DNA from: Ascidia mentula
Lineage: Eukaryota; Chordata; Ascidiacea; Phlebobranchia; Ascidiidae
Direction of reading: 5' to 3'
DNA: 64,000 nt
Assembly (NCBI GenBank): GCA_947561715.1
Contig: OX387202.1
Location: 16,567,001 to 16,631,000 of the forward strand
The position numbers were made by a program, and so were the translations under genes. The notes beneath the pieces are model-generated. The model searched no databases. It saw only the letters and a list, made by a program, of their open reading frames with translations, and was not told the origin of the DNA. Positions 37,088-49,125 of the stretch are shown here, piece by piece; the stretch's first letter is position 1; each line of letters opens with the position of its first letter.

Positions 37088-39013
37088 TATGACTGTTGTA
37101 TACGCAGACTTATTTATCAACAAAAACAGGCTAACGCAAGTTACTGCTGGTGTTAAATACTATCTAAACTACAGTAGTTCCTAAATATTCTAGAAAAACA
37201 GGCTTGGTCGCCATTCGCTGCAAAATTTGATGGATTGCTGCACCGAAAGGCAAAATAGTAAGGAGTGCTTGGGTACAGTTCTTGGAAACTCACTGTACGT
37301 ATATGTTTGCCGCGATGGTGTTTGACACGATGCAGTTGTCAACAGATTAAACTGTTTGCCGAGGACTTAGTTTATTTACATTCCCTTTGTGGACAAGTAA
37401 TCTATATCTATCTGTAGGCTTGTACCTTGAAACCCTACGGTTGAAAACAACTCGCTTTTTCTACTACGCAAAGTGGTGGGGAAGACACTATGATGAACTA
37501 GTAATGAGAATGCCGCTTTTGTTACAAAGATGAGCGACGCGTATATGTTTCTGTCGAATCGACCTTTTCTTATCACTTATTGCGTCATAATCGCAGATAA
37601 TTCCACGTTCCAATACTCAATATTGGTTTCAATGCAAATATTTGAAAAGATCAAGTACAATACAGTATACTTTGAACCCAAAATTGAATACGATTTACTG
37701 TCAATACTGCCAGCTATTCCTAGTACTGCTTCGTTAGTTCAACTAGGCGCTACACACCCTCAAACCACCAACAGCAACCGCTTGATTTCCATCTGTTTGC
37801 CAACCTCTCTCACCTTGAAAAGCTCAAACCGTTACGCCATTAAACTCCAATTAAAGTTGTATTTGCCCATAGGGAGCGCGCTCACTTAACACAGCGGGAA
37901 GTTTCTTTTGTCAACATTTTTACAACGAGAGATTTCCCGTTCGTTTCTTCCGGAACCAATTTGTTTATTCCTGTCGGCCATGGTAACAGATAGGGCTTGT
38001 TCAAGGTCGTTAAATTTTATCACAAGTTCTTGCACGATTGGTTTATTGGCTTTTCTAGGGTCTATTGCTTACATTGTAAACAGCTTACTCTTGCTTATTC
38101 AATCACAACTGCGCGCAACCTTCTGTTATCAAAGTAAAATCGCCATAAATAATATGGCTTTGGTGCTGAGATCACCACGTTTATTACTAAAGTCGCACGT
38201 AAGTGCTGTTATACTGCGTGCTAAAGGCGTTAACTTCGTAACTTCTGCTGGTGGTTTCCTTTGCTCTCATCAGCTACCTTTGATACAATACCACACTTTC
38301 GGGTCTGGAGTGTGGATGATAACAAGATATTTAATTATGATATCGCGTTTCTGTGCGATTCCTAACCTTTGGCGGACTCTCGGCACTAAAAGATTCAATG
38401 ACGCCAATTCAACTAAACTAACGAACACTATGACAAACTATTTTTGTGTTTGTTGATTTTATAACAAGATTAACACTGTTATTGTAATTTACTTACATAC
38501 AGGGCGGGTGTATCCTTATATTGCCGCTATCAAAACTCGTCTAAATAGGTTGGTTTATTTACAAAAGTCATGTCTGAATAGCAGACGTGAAGCGTACTTG
38601 AGCTGGTTTTTATCAGCCACGAACTTATCTGTGTTAGTTTAGTTGATCTCTTGAAAGACGCCCCTTTTATATCCATAACGCGGATTTGTAGTGTCCTGCG
38701 TGATTTTTATGTTTATTCAGGTTCATTTTTGCAAATCAAATATTCTTCAAACTATTGGAACACCAAGGTTTTCACCATCAGTAACATATTAGTTGTCGTA
38801 CACTCGCACACTATCGTTTTACGCAACAGGGGATACTCTTCTTCAAACGAAACTACTTTCATTGGGAATAATTGAATTTTGTTTTCGTTTTTCCAATCTC
38901 TGCAGGTTGAAACATCGGCCAACGTTGACCAATTTTGTTGTGCAAAAAACACGTCATGCGCATGAAAAGGAAAACATAACAAAATACGATAAATAGCCGG
39001 CGTAAAAGTGCCT
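37088..39013. other. Spacer, no gene confidently recognised
   Basis: Plus-strand open frames at 37530-37889 (119 codons) and 37908-38456 (182 codons) are the longest here. The second begins at a TTG and has a hydrophobic run (GLLAFLGSIAYIVNSLLLLI), but neither resembles a known family or shows splice-linked continuation. They may be chance ORFs or repeat-derived. Confidence 0.3.
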
Positions 39014-39853
39014 TCAGTCAGAAAGAACAGCTTCGTCCCATGGACCGTATATGTTGTCTTTCTGATGCTGAAGCGAAACAAGAACAAAAGGAAACAAAAT
39101 ACTTATCGAAATCCCAACACAAGCGAAACCAACTCCGCTCCACAAACTTCTGCGCGTAAAAATTGCCAAAACAACGGCAAACAGTAGAAGGGTAACAACG
39201 GGGAGAATTTTCTGACTTCTGACAGCTATGCGACGGCGAAATATTGGCCACAAGCCGAAAAGCTGCAATGCCAATACGATTGTAGCGAAAGTGTGTTCAG
39301 TCGTTTCCAGTCTTGAAGCCAAACATACAGCTGCAAAGACTGCCATATTGAGGGACACCGACTGTGAAACCAGAACGCCTGTTGAGCCATAGTCATGGAA
39401 AACCAGATGCCCCAGTAGCATCAAGGTCGTCATGGCGTACACAGTGTCAGTGCTAATTGTATGTGTGAGGGTTTTTAGGATTGGAGATGCCAAAGCAGTG
39501 TACACCAACAACAGGAACACCGTTTTTGTTCCTTCAACTATTGTAGATAATGTCATCGTTTTCTGTGTGTAGCTGCTTATTGCAAACACCAAACAAAGTA
39601 GAGCTGATAATGGAAGACAGACAAAAAGCACTGAAGTTGGTGAAAGAACACCTTCACTCATGTGAAGCCATGTTAAGACAAATAAGCAGACAACACAAAG
39701 ATGTTGCAACAACACAAAGGAGGAAAAAATCAATGTCTTCAATTCGTATATTTTTACAACTGTTTTTCTGCCCTTCAAAAATGATTCATCCACATAATTA
39801 TCAGGCACTCCTTGGTCCTCATACAAAATTCTTTTCCATTTAGATTTTTGCAT
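39014..39853 (-). CDS. PIGC: PIG-C subunit of the GPI-GlcNAc transferase
   Basis: A single exon of 279 residues, close to the human length of 297. It starts with KWKRILYEDQGVPDNYVDESFL and ends near DNIYGPWDEAVLSD, both hallmarks of PIG-C. About six to eight membrane helices are visible. The middle has SPILKTLTHTISTDTVYAM and GHLVFHDYGSTGVLVSQSVSLNMAVFAAVCLASRL, almost as in human. In the ER membrane it belongs to the PIG-A complex that adds GlcNAc to phosphatidylinositol, the first step of GPI-anchor synthesis. Its ATG lies 98 bp behind the FCF1 stop on the same strand, and splice-acceptor-like sites sit directly upstream, so it is probably the downstream gene of an operon. Confidence 0.97.
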   Translation of the reverse strand: MQKSKWKRILYEDQGVPDNYVDESFLKGRKTVVKIYELKTLIFSSFVLLQHLCVVCLFVLTWLHMSEGVLSPTSVLFVCLPLSALLCLVFAISSYTQKTMTLSTIVEGTKTVFLLLVYTALASPILKTLTHTISTDTVYAMTTLMLLGHLVFHDYGSTGVLVSQSVSLNMAVFAAVCLASRLETTEHTFATIVLALQLFGLWPIFRRRIAVRSQKILPVVTLLLFAVVLAIFTRRSLWSGVGFACVGISISILFPFVLVSLQHQKDNIYGPWDEAVLSD

Positions 39854-39855
39854 TC

Positions 39856-39895
39856 CTACAGTTGTTTACTTCTGCAATAAAATACAAACATTGGT
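39856..39895 (-). promoter_or_regulatory. Probable trans-splice acceptor(s) in front of PIGC
   Basis: In the 98-bp FCF1-PIGC gap, the minus strand reads TTTGTATTTTATTGCAG (AG at 39873-39872), and a second CTGTAG ends two bases before the PIGC ATG. No AATAAA is visible in the gap. Confidence 0.5.
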
Positions 39896-39951
39896 GTGAT
39901 TTTTAAGTATGTCATATATTGCCACGCTCATCGCAATCACATATACACAAC

Positions 39952-40554
39952 CTATTGATCAGATTTAGGAGCCCCAAATGCATCAGGCATTCTTTCAATT
40001 GTATACTTATGTTGTGATAAATACATAATAGGAACACCAGGAATTTTTCGAATGCGACGCTTTAAATCTCGATCACAAGTTGCAACTATGTAGCATTTGT
40101 GTTGTGTTACTCTTTGAACCAAACAGTCATCTGCATATGTGCCTTTGTGCATACAAGGCAAGCGATCAAATCGAGAATCCTTGGCTATTCTGAGAGCAAC
40201 GTGGTATTTTGGTCCAAGTTTTTCAAGTTCTGCCATCACACAATCTGTAATGCATGGTGTGCATTTGGCATACAAGCAGTCCATCATTGATTTCATTATA
40301 TCCAACTTGTTTTTGATTGAAAAATTTATGAAGTTTGTATCCACTAAGACGTGGTATGGAGGTCCCAACTGGTCATTGTATTTGAAAAACAATGCCGAAG
40401 ACTCCTGAGGGATGTTTCTCTTTATCAGTTCCCCAGTGCTTCCTTTCTTACTTTTCTTTTTGTTTTTTTGCTTGCCTTTTGTGATCCGCTTGTCTTTTAA
40501 AGATATCATTCGCTTCATTTCGGCGAACTTGCGGGTTCTTTTGTCCTTTCCCAT
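39952..40554 (-). CDS. FCF1: FCF1/UTP24 PIN-domain rRNA-processing protein
   Basis: A single exon of 200 residues (human 198). I start at [19 protein letters not shown] 40554, the family start; an in-frame extension from 40593 is ignored. The N-terminus is strongly basic. The PIN domain begins [11 protein letters not shown] (Asp about 72) and has [55 protein letters not shown] in two conserved blocks, and [15 protein letters not shown]1 acts in the SSU processome on early pre-18S rRNA cleavages. TBL3, another processome protein, lies 7 kb away on the other strand. A pyrimidine-rich 3' splice site sits one base before the ATG. Confidence 0.97.
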   Translation of the reverse strand: MGKDKRTRKFAEMKRMISLKDKRITKGKQKNKKKSKKGSTGELIKRNIPQESSALFFKYNDQLGPPYHVLVDTNFINFSIKNKLDIMKSMMDCLYAKCTPCITDCVMAELEKLGPKYHVALRIAKDSRFDRLPCMHKGTYADDCLVQRVTQHKCYIVATCDRDLKRRIRKIPGVPIMYLSQHKYTIERMPDAFGAPKSDQ

Positions 40555-40585
40555 GCTGGCAATGATATGTAGAGAAACAAAACAA
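40555..40585 (-). promoter_or_regulatory. Splice-acceptor-like site in front of FCF1
   Basis: On the minus strand TTTTGTTTCTCTAC is followed by ATTGCCAG, with the AG at 40557-40556 one base before the ATG. It may accept a spliced leader or a non-coding first exon. Confidence 0.45.
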
Positions 40586-41158
40586 TGCAACACGTAGCCT
40601 AATGCTTGTAAAAAATTATAATGCCTAGGCTACAGCATAACAACATTTTCGTAAATCACGTTTGGCAAAAACGTCGCATAACATTTTTATTTGTTTGCCA
40701 GCATTTTTTCAACCATTACTCACCACTGAAACCGTGTATTTTTTCATGTAATCGGTGACTTTTGCATAAAAACAGTGTTTGTCACAATCTATGTAACTTA
40801 CAGTGGTCAGTCAACCGTACGACACGTGATTTTGGAGGTACTATTACTACCGCTGATGGGATGTAACTGCCGTTGCGAACATTTTCGTTTTGTTTTATTT
40901 GATAATTGAACATTATTTGATGGACAGAACACATTTCCATTGTAATCAAATGAACTGCCCTTTTCCAAATTATAAGCAACAAGTTGCGAATGAAACGGGT
41001 ATTTCAGCGAGTAATTTTCCACATACCTAGATATATTGGAGCGAATCAAACGGCAAAGACACAATGCCAAGTGCACACATAGAACACATTTTCATTGCAC
41101 TTGAATAATGCGGTAATGATAAAGTAGCAACAGTTTTATGTGGCTCAACGTGACTTCC
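40586..41158. other. Spacer between EXOC7 and FCF1
   Basis: About 600 bp between same-strand genes. It holds the EXOC7 3' end and perhaps the FCF1 promoter. Only short ORFs; no feature assigned. Confidence 0.4.
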
Positions 41159-44100
41159 TCAAGTTGAGCACTGATCAAAAAGTCGTTCTATATTTTCTCC
41201 AACAGACTCCGGAGTGTGTTTCAGATATTTTTCTATGTTTTTGGTGAACTGAACCATTCTGTACCTGTAAAAAGCATTGGGTTAACGTTTTACTATCAGT
41301 GATATACATAAAACTATTCACTCACTTGTCACGAAACATTGTGTAGCGTTGCACCAATTTGTGTTTTACCAAACCACGAATTTCCTTTTTCATGTCAGAG
41401 TTGGCCATTGCCCATTGTTGGTGTGTTTTAACCAAGTCCTCAAAATCATTGTTGAATTGCTTGAATTTGTCTTTAACTGCTTGTTTATCCTTGTCTTTGA
41501 GCTATGCAACAAAGAAGTGCAGCAGTTTTTAATGTTCTGCTATATTTCTCAAACACGCTCCTTTAAAATCTTAATCCAAGCTGCGACATGTATGTAACAA
41601 TAAAAGTCATCAACATGTTCTCACAAACTCTACCTATAGAGAATGTAAATATAGACAGATACCTTAGTGCCAGGTTGGATAGACGACAGCCCCTTATTAT
41701 CATCGACCAAGTAATGTTGCACTTTGTTCCAGCTGTTCAAATAAGTTTTTTTCTGCTCATTGATAAAGTTGTTGTAGATTTCTTCAATATTGGGGGCTGA
41801 AACTTGGACCAGGGCCAGTAGGTCATGTCTGTTAAACACAAATAAAAGTAATAAGCTTGCAAGGCAGCTATAATTTTTTTTTTGCATACATACAACATGT
41901 TTTTTTTTATACATAGCATGGTAGTTTATCTCTGAACTAACAAACAAAACGAAACTTAAATGTCTTTCATGGTAGCTACCTCATATTTTGTCTTTCAACT
42001 GATATAAAAGTAAAGCTATGTATGTTTACTGACCTGTTCAAAGCTGTCAGTATGAAGTAGTAGTTGTTCAAAAGAAAAACAGCTGCCAAAGAATTGTCCA
42101 CCCCATACACTCTCGACTTGTTTTCCAAGTTTAGTTTTAAAGCTGCAATTACTTGAGCTGTCAAGGGAAAGAGATTATGTAACACAGCAACAAAGACAAC
42201 AACAACTGAGATTTCATACTGATGTATCTGGATAGGCAGCTTCTTCCTGTTTGAGAGGACTCCATCTGTTGAGATGCCAACATTCCACCAACCACATCGA
42301 CATTTTGTGCCAGTTGTTGCATAAACAGCATTGTCTAAAATTGTACAACTTACAACTAGTTTTTATATATACAACAAAAGGGGTGTGGTGGGTATAATTT
42401 GAACAATAACTTTTCAGGCATGTAATTGCCCTATTTATTGCAGTACAAGTGTTGGTGAAAGCAGCTTGTGTTACATATTATACTGGGCATGTTTCTTACA
42501 TTCCTGGTCAGTTCATGTACAATTCCATCTTTGGGCATGTTGGATTCTTTTTCTGGGTCCACCTGTGCATAAAGTTTTTTCCGTGCATTAAAAACAGGCT
42601 AAGGTTCGCGATTAGAAAATATCCTACCTTCACACAATCAGTGAAATCTTCCAACAATTTTACACCAATAAACTCAAGGTCACTGAGCATGGTTTGAAGA
42701 ATCGACTTGTTGCTTGGAGATGACTGGAACAAATACAGTAACAGTGAGTTTGAAAATAAATGCAAAAAGGCTAAAACACATGGGATTTTATTGTTTGATT
42801 ATGTAATGCTTGATTGAAGTACTCAATATTGTAAATAAATAGATGGCACACCCTTAGTATGTCATCATATAGAGGCATCATTTTTCTTAATTCCTTCATT
42901 GCTGGAAATATGTTGACAATAGAAGGGTGGTCATGCTTTGTAATGCACTGCTTGGCAAACTGTACAAATTTCTGAAAAATAATAAATTCAATAAAGTTAA
43001 CTATCCCACTGCTGTGCCAAGTTTTACCTTAAACTTATTACCGTGCCAACATTTGGTAAATTATGTTAATAAAATTTAGTATTTATCATATGAATCTTCA
43101 CAAAAGCTGGAGTGCCATTTTCAAATACGCCGCATGCCACATTTGTCATGTGTCGCATGTTGGACAACAATGCATTGAAAAGCCCAGTGGCTAAAACCTT
43201 TGCTAACATATAACAAAACTACCACTTACATTCCCAGCATTTTGCAGCACCATTACTGAAGTTGTGGTGACTGCTTCAAACGCTCGCCTTCTGCACTTTT
43301 CTGGCAGGACTTGCTGTATTGTTGTTTGTTCTATCTGAAATTAAAATATTTTTATCCAAGATGTTGCAAATGTACTCTGTCTGCCTGCACTTGGTTAAAT
43401 ATTAAGTAATATCAGAGGTAAAAAATCATACAAAAGCTAGAGAGTTTGTAAAGACAAAGAAGGCAATTACTATTAAAAGTTGGGCGTATCCGGTCAACAT
43501 TGCAATGAAGGGCTCCACTTCAATTTCCAGCACATCTTCCTCAGTGATGGTTGAAAACGACGACTTACCCATTCCTTTACAGTAAAACTACACTTAATAC
43601 GACATAAATTAACATTTGTGACAGAACAAAATAAACACAATCATGCAATTAATTGAGGAACCAAAGGTGACAAAGAAAGTCCAGCAAATCCGATAAGCTG
43701 AAGCAGGAAATAAGGCTAGAGAGTTAATGTTTTCAGCAGAATTTTGTCATGAAGCAATGCCTTGAAGTACATGTAAAGAAATGCGGTTGTGTTACAAAAG
43801 GCTGGAAATTGCTTGCGGTGTATGCATGCCAAAACAGGATTTTGTTTTTTCATGCAAACCAAAAAAGCTTGGGGCAAAATTAATTGACGCATTTCCAAGC
43901 CGAGGAAATGCATTCAGCATTACGTGGAAAGTAAATTGCTTGGCAATGTTTTGACCTGAATCTTTTTCCTTTTTATTTGCCCTGCAATTGACAAACTTTT
44001 AAAATGCAATCTATATTTTCTATAAGTTTAATTGAAAAAAGTGCTGTAGTGTGTTTGCTTGTTATGCAAACCAAACAGTTGTGATATGTCATTGAATAAT

Positions 44101-47100
44101 TCTGAGAATAACTTTAAAACTTTAGAGCTTCTAGGGTTTTATACAACTAACGAAAACATTCAAATTCTACAAATTGATAACTTTTTGGGCAAAATTAAAA
44201 CTATCTGTTTCTGTGTCTGTTAGTCAAAATATATTCACCACATAATGACATTCTCCCATAGAAGAGAGGGTTATAGAAATACATGAATTAACAAAGATTT
44301 GCAAAAGAAACCACCTTCTGAACGTGCACAAGTTTTCCCCACACAGTTTTTAAATACACATTTCTAGCACTGAAAAATGTTACACTGTATGGAAAGCATG
44401 TAAACCTATTGATTGCAGTGAGGTGGCTGTGACCATCAGGTTAGGACCTGTTTAATGGGTCGATCTTGCCAATCAGGCATTTGCATGAAACATTACTGTA
44501 TAGTATGGGCAGTTAAGGATTGTATACAAAAAAATGTGCATTTGCACAGCAGATTTTCTTTTTGGAAGTATGTCTCGTACAATAAATTTTACTGATCAAC
44601 CTGTTTGCTTTGTCTTCTTACCATGACAATGAAACAATGAATGGAAATGATTTAATATGTTTGTGATAAGCCACCTGTTTTCCGAACAATCATGTTTTTG
44701 TGTAAACCACAAGGGCTATTGCTGGATTTTCTTTGTTTTATATTTTGTATAGTCAAAATTTTTAAAAATTATTATTAAATTGCATAGACACTTATACAAT
44801 TGTTGATGGATTCTAAATATTTTAAACTATTTCCAATGTCAATTAAAAGTTTTAATCAGGTCTGTTTAGGAAAATTTAAACTTAAAAAAAAACTGTTTGC
44901 ATTAAATTTTACAACAAGAAAGGAAAACACATTTATTTTAGAATAACCAAAGGCCAGCCCTGTGGACCAATCGTATGACACCAATCTAATGTTATACCTC
45001 CACTGCTACTTATACTCTGCAGAGATTCTTTTCTTAACAATGTACTTGTCTTTCGGGCAAAGTTGCTGCAATGGAAACTAAGTTGTTATGGAGATAACAA
45101 ACTATGGCAGGTGGAAATGTTGCCATGTTCCACTATATCCAAAACCCACAGTATAACACCTTTTTATTACAGGGGATTGGCATGATCACCATAACAATAA
45201 CTGAGAACTGAGTACATTATGTCTCTAGATAACATGAACTGTTTTGTGCAGGCTAGATTTAAATGAAACCCTATTGCTAATGATCAATAAGACCCATGTT
45301 CAATGTTATTGTGTAGACATAAAATGTTCTCCATACCTTGCTCTTCTGTTGCCTGCTTTTCTTGGTGTGTTAATCGCATTGTTCTGCTTCCGAGCAACCT
45401 AAAATCGTAGAAAAAATCTCACATTAACAGCTTAACTATGATTCACAGTGGAACAATGGTTTGCAACGATATTGTTTTTGTTTTCTTGAAAGATTTCGAG
45501 ATGAAATAAGGACTTACCCCTCCACCTGCACTATTTTTGCAGTGCTCTCTTAACCTGAAAGCAAATGATTTGTTTAAGTGCTTCTAATTGCAACTCATTT
45601 TAAATTAAAACATAAAATTATGTGCAAATAAAATTAAAAAAGAACCAAATGGATGGAAAACTTACTGGTTAATACTTTGGACAAGGTTATTGGATCGGAT
45701 TTCTATAAAAATTTTCGAAAAACCTGCAAAGCACAAAAAGTTTGTGAAGTCTAAAAAGAGACAGAAACAATTGCAATTCAAATCATTACATTGGTATATA
45801 CTTAAGAAAGTAGCAGAATATCTCACTTGTTTGTCATTTTGACATGTGCCGATGTGTGTTATCTCATAACTGTTTAATATTTTAGTTCGGCAGAAGTTTA
45901 TTGTAAGAAATCCAGCCCGTAATTTTTTGCATAAAATTGAACTTGTTTCACCTTGTGAGTTACCAGGGCCAATCAGCCATTTAGCAATACGTGATAAATC
46001 TTCAACAGTTTTGACTGGAAGCTGTCCATATGTACCTGTACAAAAATTCAATGTGATTTTATGTGAGTACTGTAGAAAAGTACACTGGCGTAAAATTAAC
46101 ATACAAAGTCATAAAAATTTTACACAGACTCTACCTTCATGTGAGTCATCTTCTTTAGCAAGAAAAAGGATTTTTTCTGCATTTGCCACTTTTGTCTGAC
46201 GGCTTAATTGCGCCTGAAACTCTTTTTCGAGGGAGTCTTTCCCATTTTCAAAGAGAGAGTTCTGAAAAAATAGTTATGACCAAATAAAACACATTTATAT
46301 TGACAAATTGTTGCAACCTGTATTGAAATTTACCCTAAAAAAACATGCAAGAGGATTTTTTCTAGTGCAAAATCAATTTGATTTTTAAAAGTAGTTTCAT
46401 TTTACCACTGAATTTAGTTCAGGACTGCCAGGATTGTTTTCAGAGAAAAACTTCATCGACTTTTCCAGACGCAACATGCATGAAATAAAAGCCTCAACCT
46501 GTCTACTTGGCCTAGGAAATAACAACAATTATTACAAAAAAAAAACGCATTGGACATACAAGAAGTGAGAAAATGTGACAAAGTCTACATAAGTTAGCCT
46601 GCTTCATATCCACTGACAGATCTATACAAAAGAACTGACACTGATTGTTTTTGACACTTGTTGAATAATATAGATTTGTTTAATTTTGTATGTAAATTAA
46701 TTTAGCAAATAGTTTTACAGAAAAAAACATTCACACACACCCTTGTCTCAGCATAGGTTCCACATCATGAGCAACATGATGATGCCCAATCACTTTATCC
46801 AATTCACCAGTAGTTTTTTCAATGTCTGAAAGTCATATACTTTATGCATCAACACAAAAACTATATGCATTAAAATATGTCACATAATCCAGATCATTTC
46901 ATTTACATTTAAATCTAAATTTATAATGCAACACAAAGATCGACTTAAGAAACTAATGTAAACAAAAAAAAAACATACTATCTTGGAGTCTCTGCAAATC
47001 TTTGGTCTTACGATGAACGGGTAAAATGGTATCTTCAAGGGTGTGAAGACGTTCATCAAATTGGTTGAGGATGGAAACCTAAAACCCACAGCAGCACACC

Positions 47101-47403
47101 ATAACCCACACACCAAGTAAGTAATAACTTATCATCAGAACTATCTTTACCATGTTATCGGTCAGCTGCTGAGCTTTTAACAGACTTTCCTTGATTAGCT
47201 CAGACCTTTGCTTCTCCTGAAAAAGGTAAATGAACATTGCAACAATGGTTGTGTTTGTGTTTTGTACAGCATATGGTTTAGCAAAACTGCTGCTTTTATT
47301 GTTGTTATCACGACTACTTGATATATATATTTGTATATGGCTGAAGGCTTACCTCTTTCAGTTTGTCGTCAATTTCCTGTTTCCTAACAAAGACATCATC
47401 CAT
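41159..47403 (-). CDS. EXOC7: Exocyst complex subunit EXO70
   Basis: Twenty-one exons, phases consistent, 672 residues: 47353-47403, 47151-47216, 46979-47078, 46741-46825, 46406-46511, 46135-46261, 45952-46035, 45666-45723, 45518-45554, 45337-45398, 44998-45065, 43471-43574, 43230-43334, 42852-42971, 42628-42723, 42500-42562, 42220-42334, 42034-42157, 41663-41828, 41326-41501, 41159-41264. The start MDDVFVRKQEIDDKLKE and SILNQFDERLHTLEDTILPVH match the N-terminal coiled coil. FFSENNPGSPELNSV, VDPEKESNMPKDGIVHELT, LKLNLENKSRVYGVDNSLAAVFLLNN (cut here) and the basic C-terminal helix region KYRMVQFTKNIEKYL match the Exo70 fold. Exo70 tethers secretory vesicles to the plasma membrane by binding PI(4,5)P2 and Rho-family GTPases. 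Exons 9-11 encode a Gly/Ser/Arg-rich linker, the segment that varies by splicing in vertebrates. Confidence 0.95.
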
Positions 47404-47849
47404 GATGCCCGTATTATTGCTACATCAACTATCCTAATTTAATAAGAAACCTTCAAACAAGATATGGCTACCGAGTACCGACTAGAACAGTATGATTTGA
47501 TAACTACGCGGATTTCTAAATATTGTCGCCACGGTCGGCAACTCGAAGCACATCAATGTTAAACAGCGTCTCTTGTGTACTTTTCTTTCTGCTAACAACA
47601 TGTAGATTTACTATTTAGAAAACAAGTAACAAGAAGTTGGAAATTTTGTCAAAACAATAATTTCATCAGGTCACGCAAGAATAGGTTTGGTCATGCATTA
47701 CTGAAGAAAGACACGCATTAGTGAACACGACCCAAACTACCAACTCCGGTCACGGGATTTTTATAAAAGGCTGAGCTTTGCTTGACGGTAGGTTCCAACA
47801 AACTTTGCAGCGTTTTTTTGCAGGATCACAGCGTTATAAGGTTGTAACA
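47404..47849. promoter_or_regulatory. Divergent promoter region EXOC7 / LAMTOR2
   Basis: 446 bp separate the two start codons on opposite strands, so promoters must overlap or abut. An acceptor-like CGTTTTTTTGCAG ends at 47823 just before the LAMTOR2 ATG, suggesting a spliced leader or an untranslated exon there. Confidence 0.5.
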
Positions 47850-48233
47850 ATGCTTAACCCTGCCGATTTAACTAAATTGCTTGACCAGGCTAATTCTGGC
47901 GGAGTCTTCACAACGCTTTTGGTCAATTCGCAAGGAGCGCTGGTAGCATTTTCCGGACATGGTGACAGTGCCGTTCGCGTTAAGGCAACTATTTCCAGCA
48001 ACATCTGGCTTGCATACGAAAACAACAGACACAATGCCATGACAGAGGACAATATGAATTGCTTTCTGGCATCCTGTGAGACTGGCCTGGTGGCCGTGCA
48101 AAAGGCGGGAGCAAGTGGAGTTCTGCTGTGTATGTTTGCTGACAAAACTGTTGGACTTGGAATTCTGCGGGCAAAAATAAATGCAATGGCCACATTCCTT
48201 AATGCCCCCCTCGCCAATCTAACAGCTTCTTAA
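47850..48233 (+). CDS. LAMTOR2: Ragulator subunit LAMTOR2 (p14, roadblock domain)
   Basis: A single exon of 127 residues (human 125). I start at ATG 47850 (MLNPADLTKLL); the in-frame extension from 47778 has no counterpart in the family. The roadblock/LC7 fold is recognisable by LLDQANSGGVFTTLLVNSQGALVAFSG, SSNIWLAYE, VLLCMFADKTVGLGILRAK and the end LANLTAS. LAMTOR2 pairs with LAMTOR3 in Ragulator on the late endosome/lysosome and anchors Rag GTPases for amino-acid activation of mTORC1. Divergent from EXOC7. Confidence 0.96.
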   Translation: MLNPADLTKLLDQANSGGVFTTLLVNSQGALVAFSGHGDSAVRVKATISSNIWLAYENNRHNAMTEDNMNCFLASCETGLVAVQKAGASGVLLCMFADKTVGLGILRAKINAMATFLNAPLANLTAS

Positions 48234-49125
48234 TGTACATTTATGTGTCTGTTTTGACCGCTGTACTATTATGTATGACCCCCCATGCTTCCCAAAAGCT
48301 TGAGCATTTTTAATGTTGTTTTTTTTTGTTGCTTGACAGTCTCTTTGGAAAAGAAGAGTGGTTTGTACTCATTTGTCAATCTCACAGTGCTGTGCTAACA
48401 ATATTTAAAAAAAACTTGTCAGCCATTATTTTATATTTGCAATAATATTATTTAATATATCTTGAAATACCACTTGGGTTGGTGATTGTGAACATATAAA
48501 ATAACAATTTTACAATTGTTAGTAGAGATTCTTCTGGTACAAATGTGCTTGGCATTAGGTATTGTTTTGTTTTCACCTGTTGCCTGTTATATTGTATCAA
48601 GCTGAATAAGTAAACTGTTTTTCAATCACTATTATTGTTTCAAAAATCAAACTAATTATAATGTTTGATAGTGATGTACTGTTTATGCACATCAAGGCAG
48701 ATTGTGTTCACTTAGATTGGCAGATATATGGGTCAGACACAGACGGTGAACTATCACTGCCCTACGTTGTTCAAATCTTCATTTCATGCTACAACAAAAA
48801 AATATATAGTAAAACATCTGCTTAAAAATATAACTTTTACATCCAAATTGGACATAAGCTTTTTAAATGTATTTGACTGATTGTTCCAAGTATTTGTTGT
48901 CATTGTTCCTGTCTTAAAGCAAGCTTTTAATGGACAGACTGCAACTTGAATCATACATTGTATGAGGCTTATAAATCTAAAATGTGTATCTCCAATACCA
49001 CTTTAGACTGGGACACCTTCAAAGGATACTTTTTCTCATATTTCACAAAGTGATTTTTTCACACACACCAATTTTTCACATAAAGTTTAATTTAAAGGAA
49101 ACAAATAGCTCGACTTGGGACATAA
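48234..49125. other. Spacer between LAMTOR2 and NDUFB9
   Basis: The two genes converge here; it holds two 3' UTRs. AT-rich, no gene seen. Confidence 0.5.

Noticed and set aside
37908..38456. 182-codon plus-strand ORF as a membrane protein gene
   Set aside because: It starts at TTG, has no family resemblance and no splice-supported neighbours; composition alone does not support it.
41143..41175. Hammerhead-like CTTGAGGAAG motif at the EXOC7 stop
   Set aside because: No GAAA follows and no stem II forms; it is explained by the coding end of EXOC7.
40555..47403. EXOC7 as first gene of a three-gene operon with FCF1 and PIGC
   Set aside because: The EXOC7-FCF1 gap is about 600 bp, much longer than the other proposed intercistronic gaps, so I limit the operon to FCF1-PIGC.
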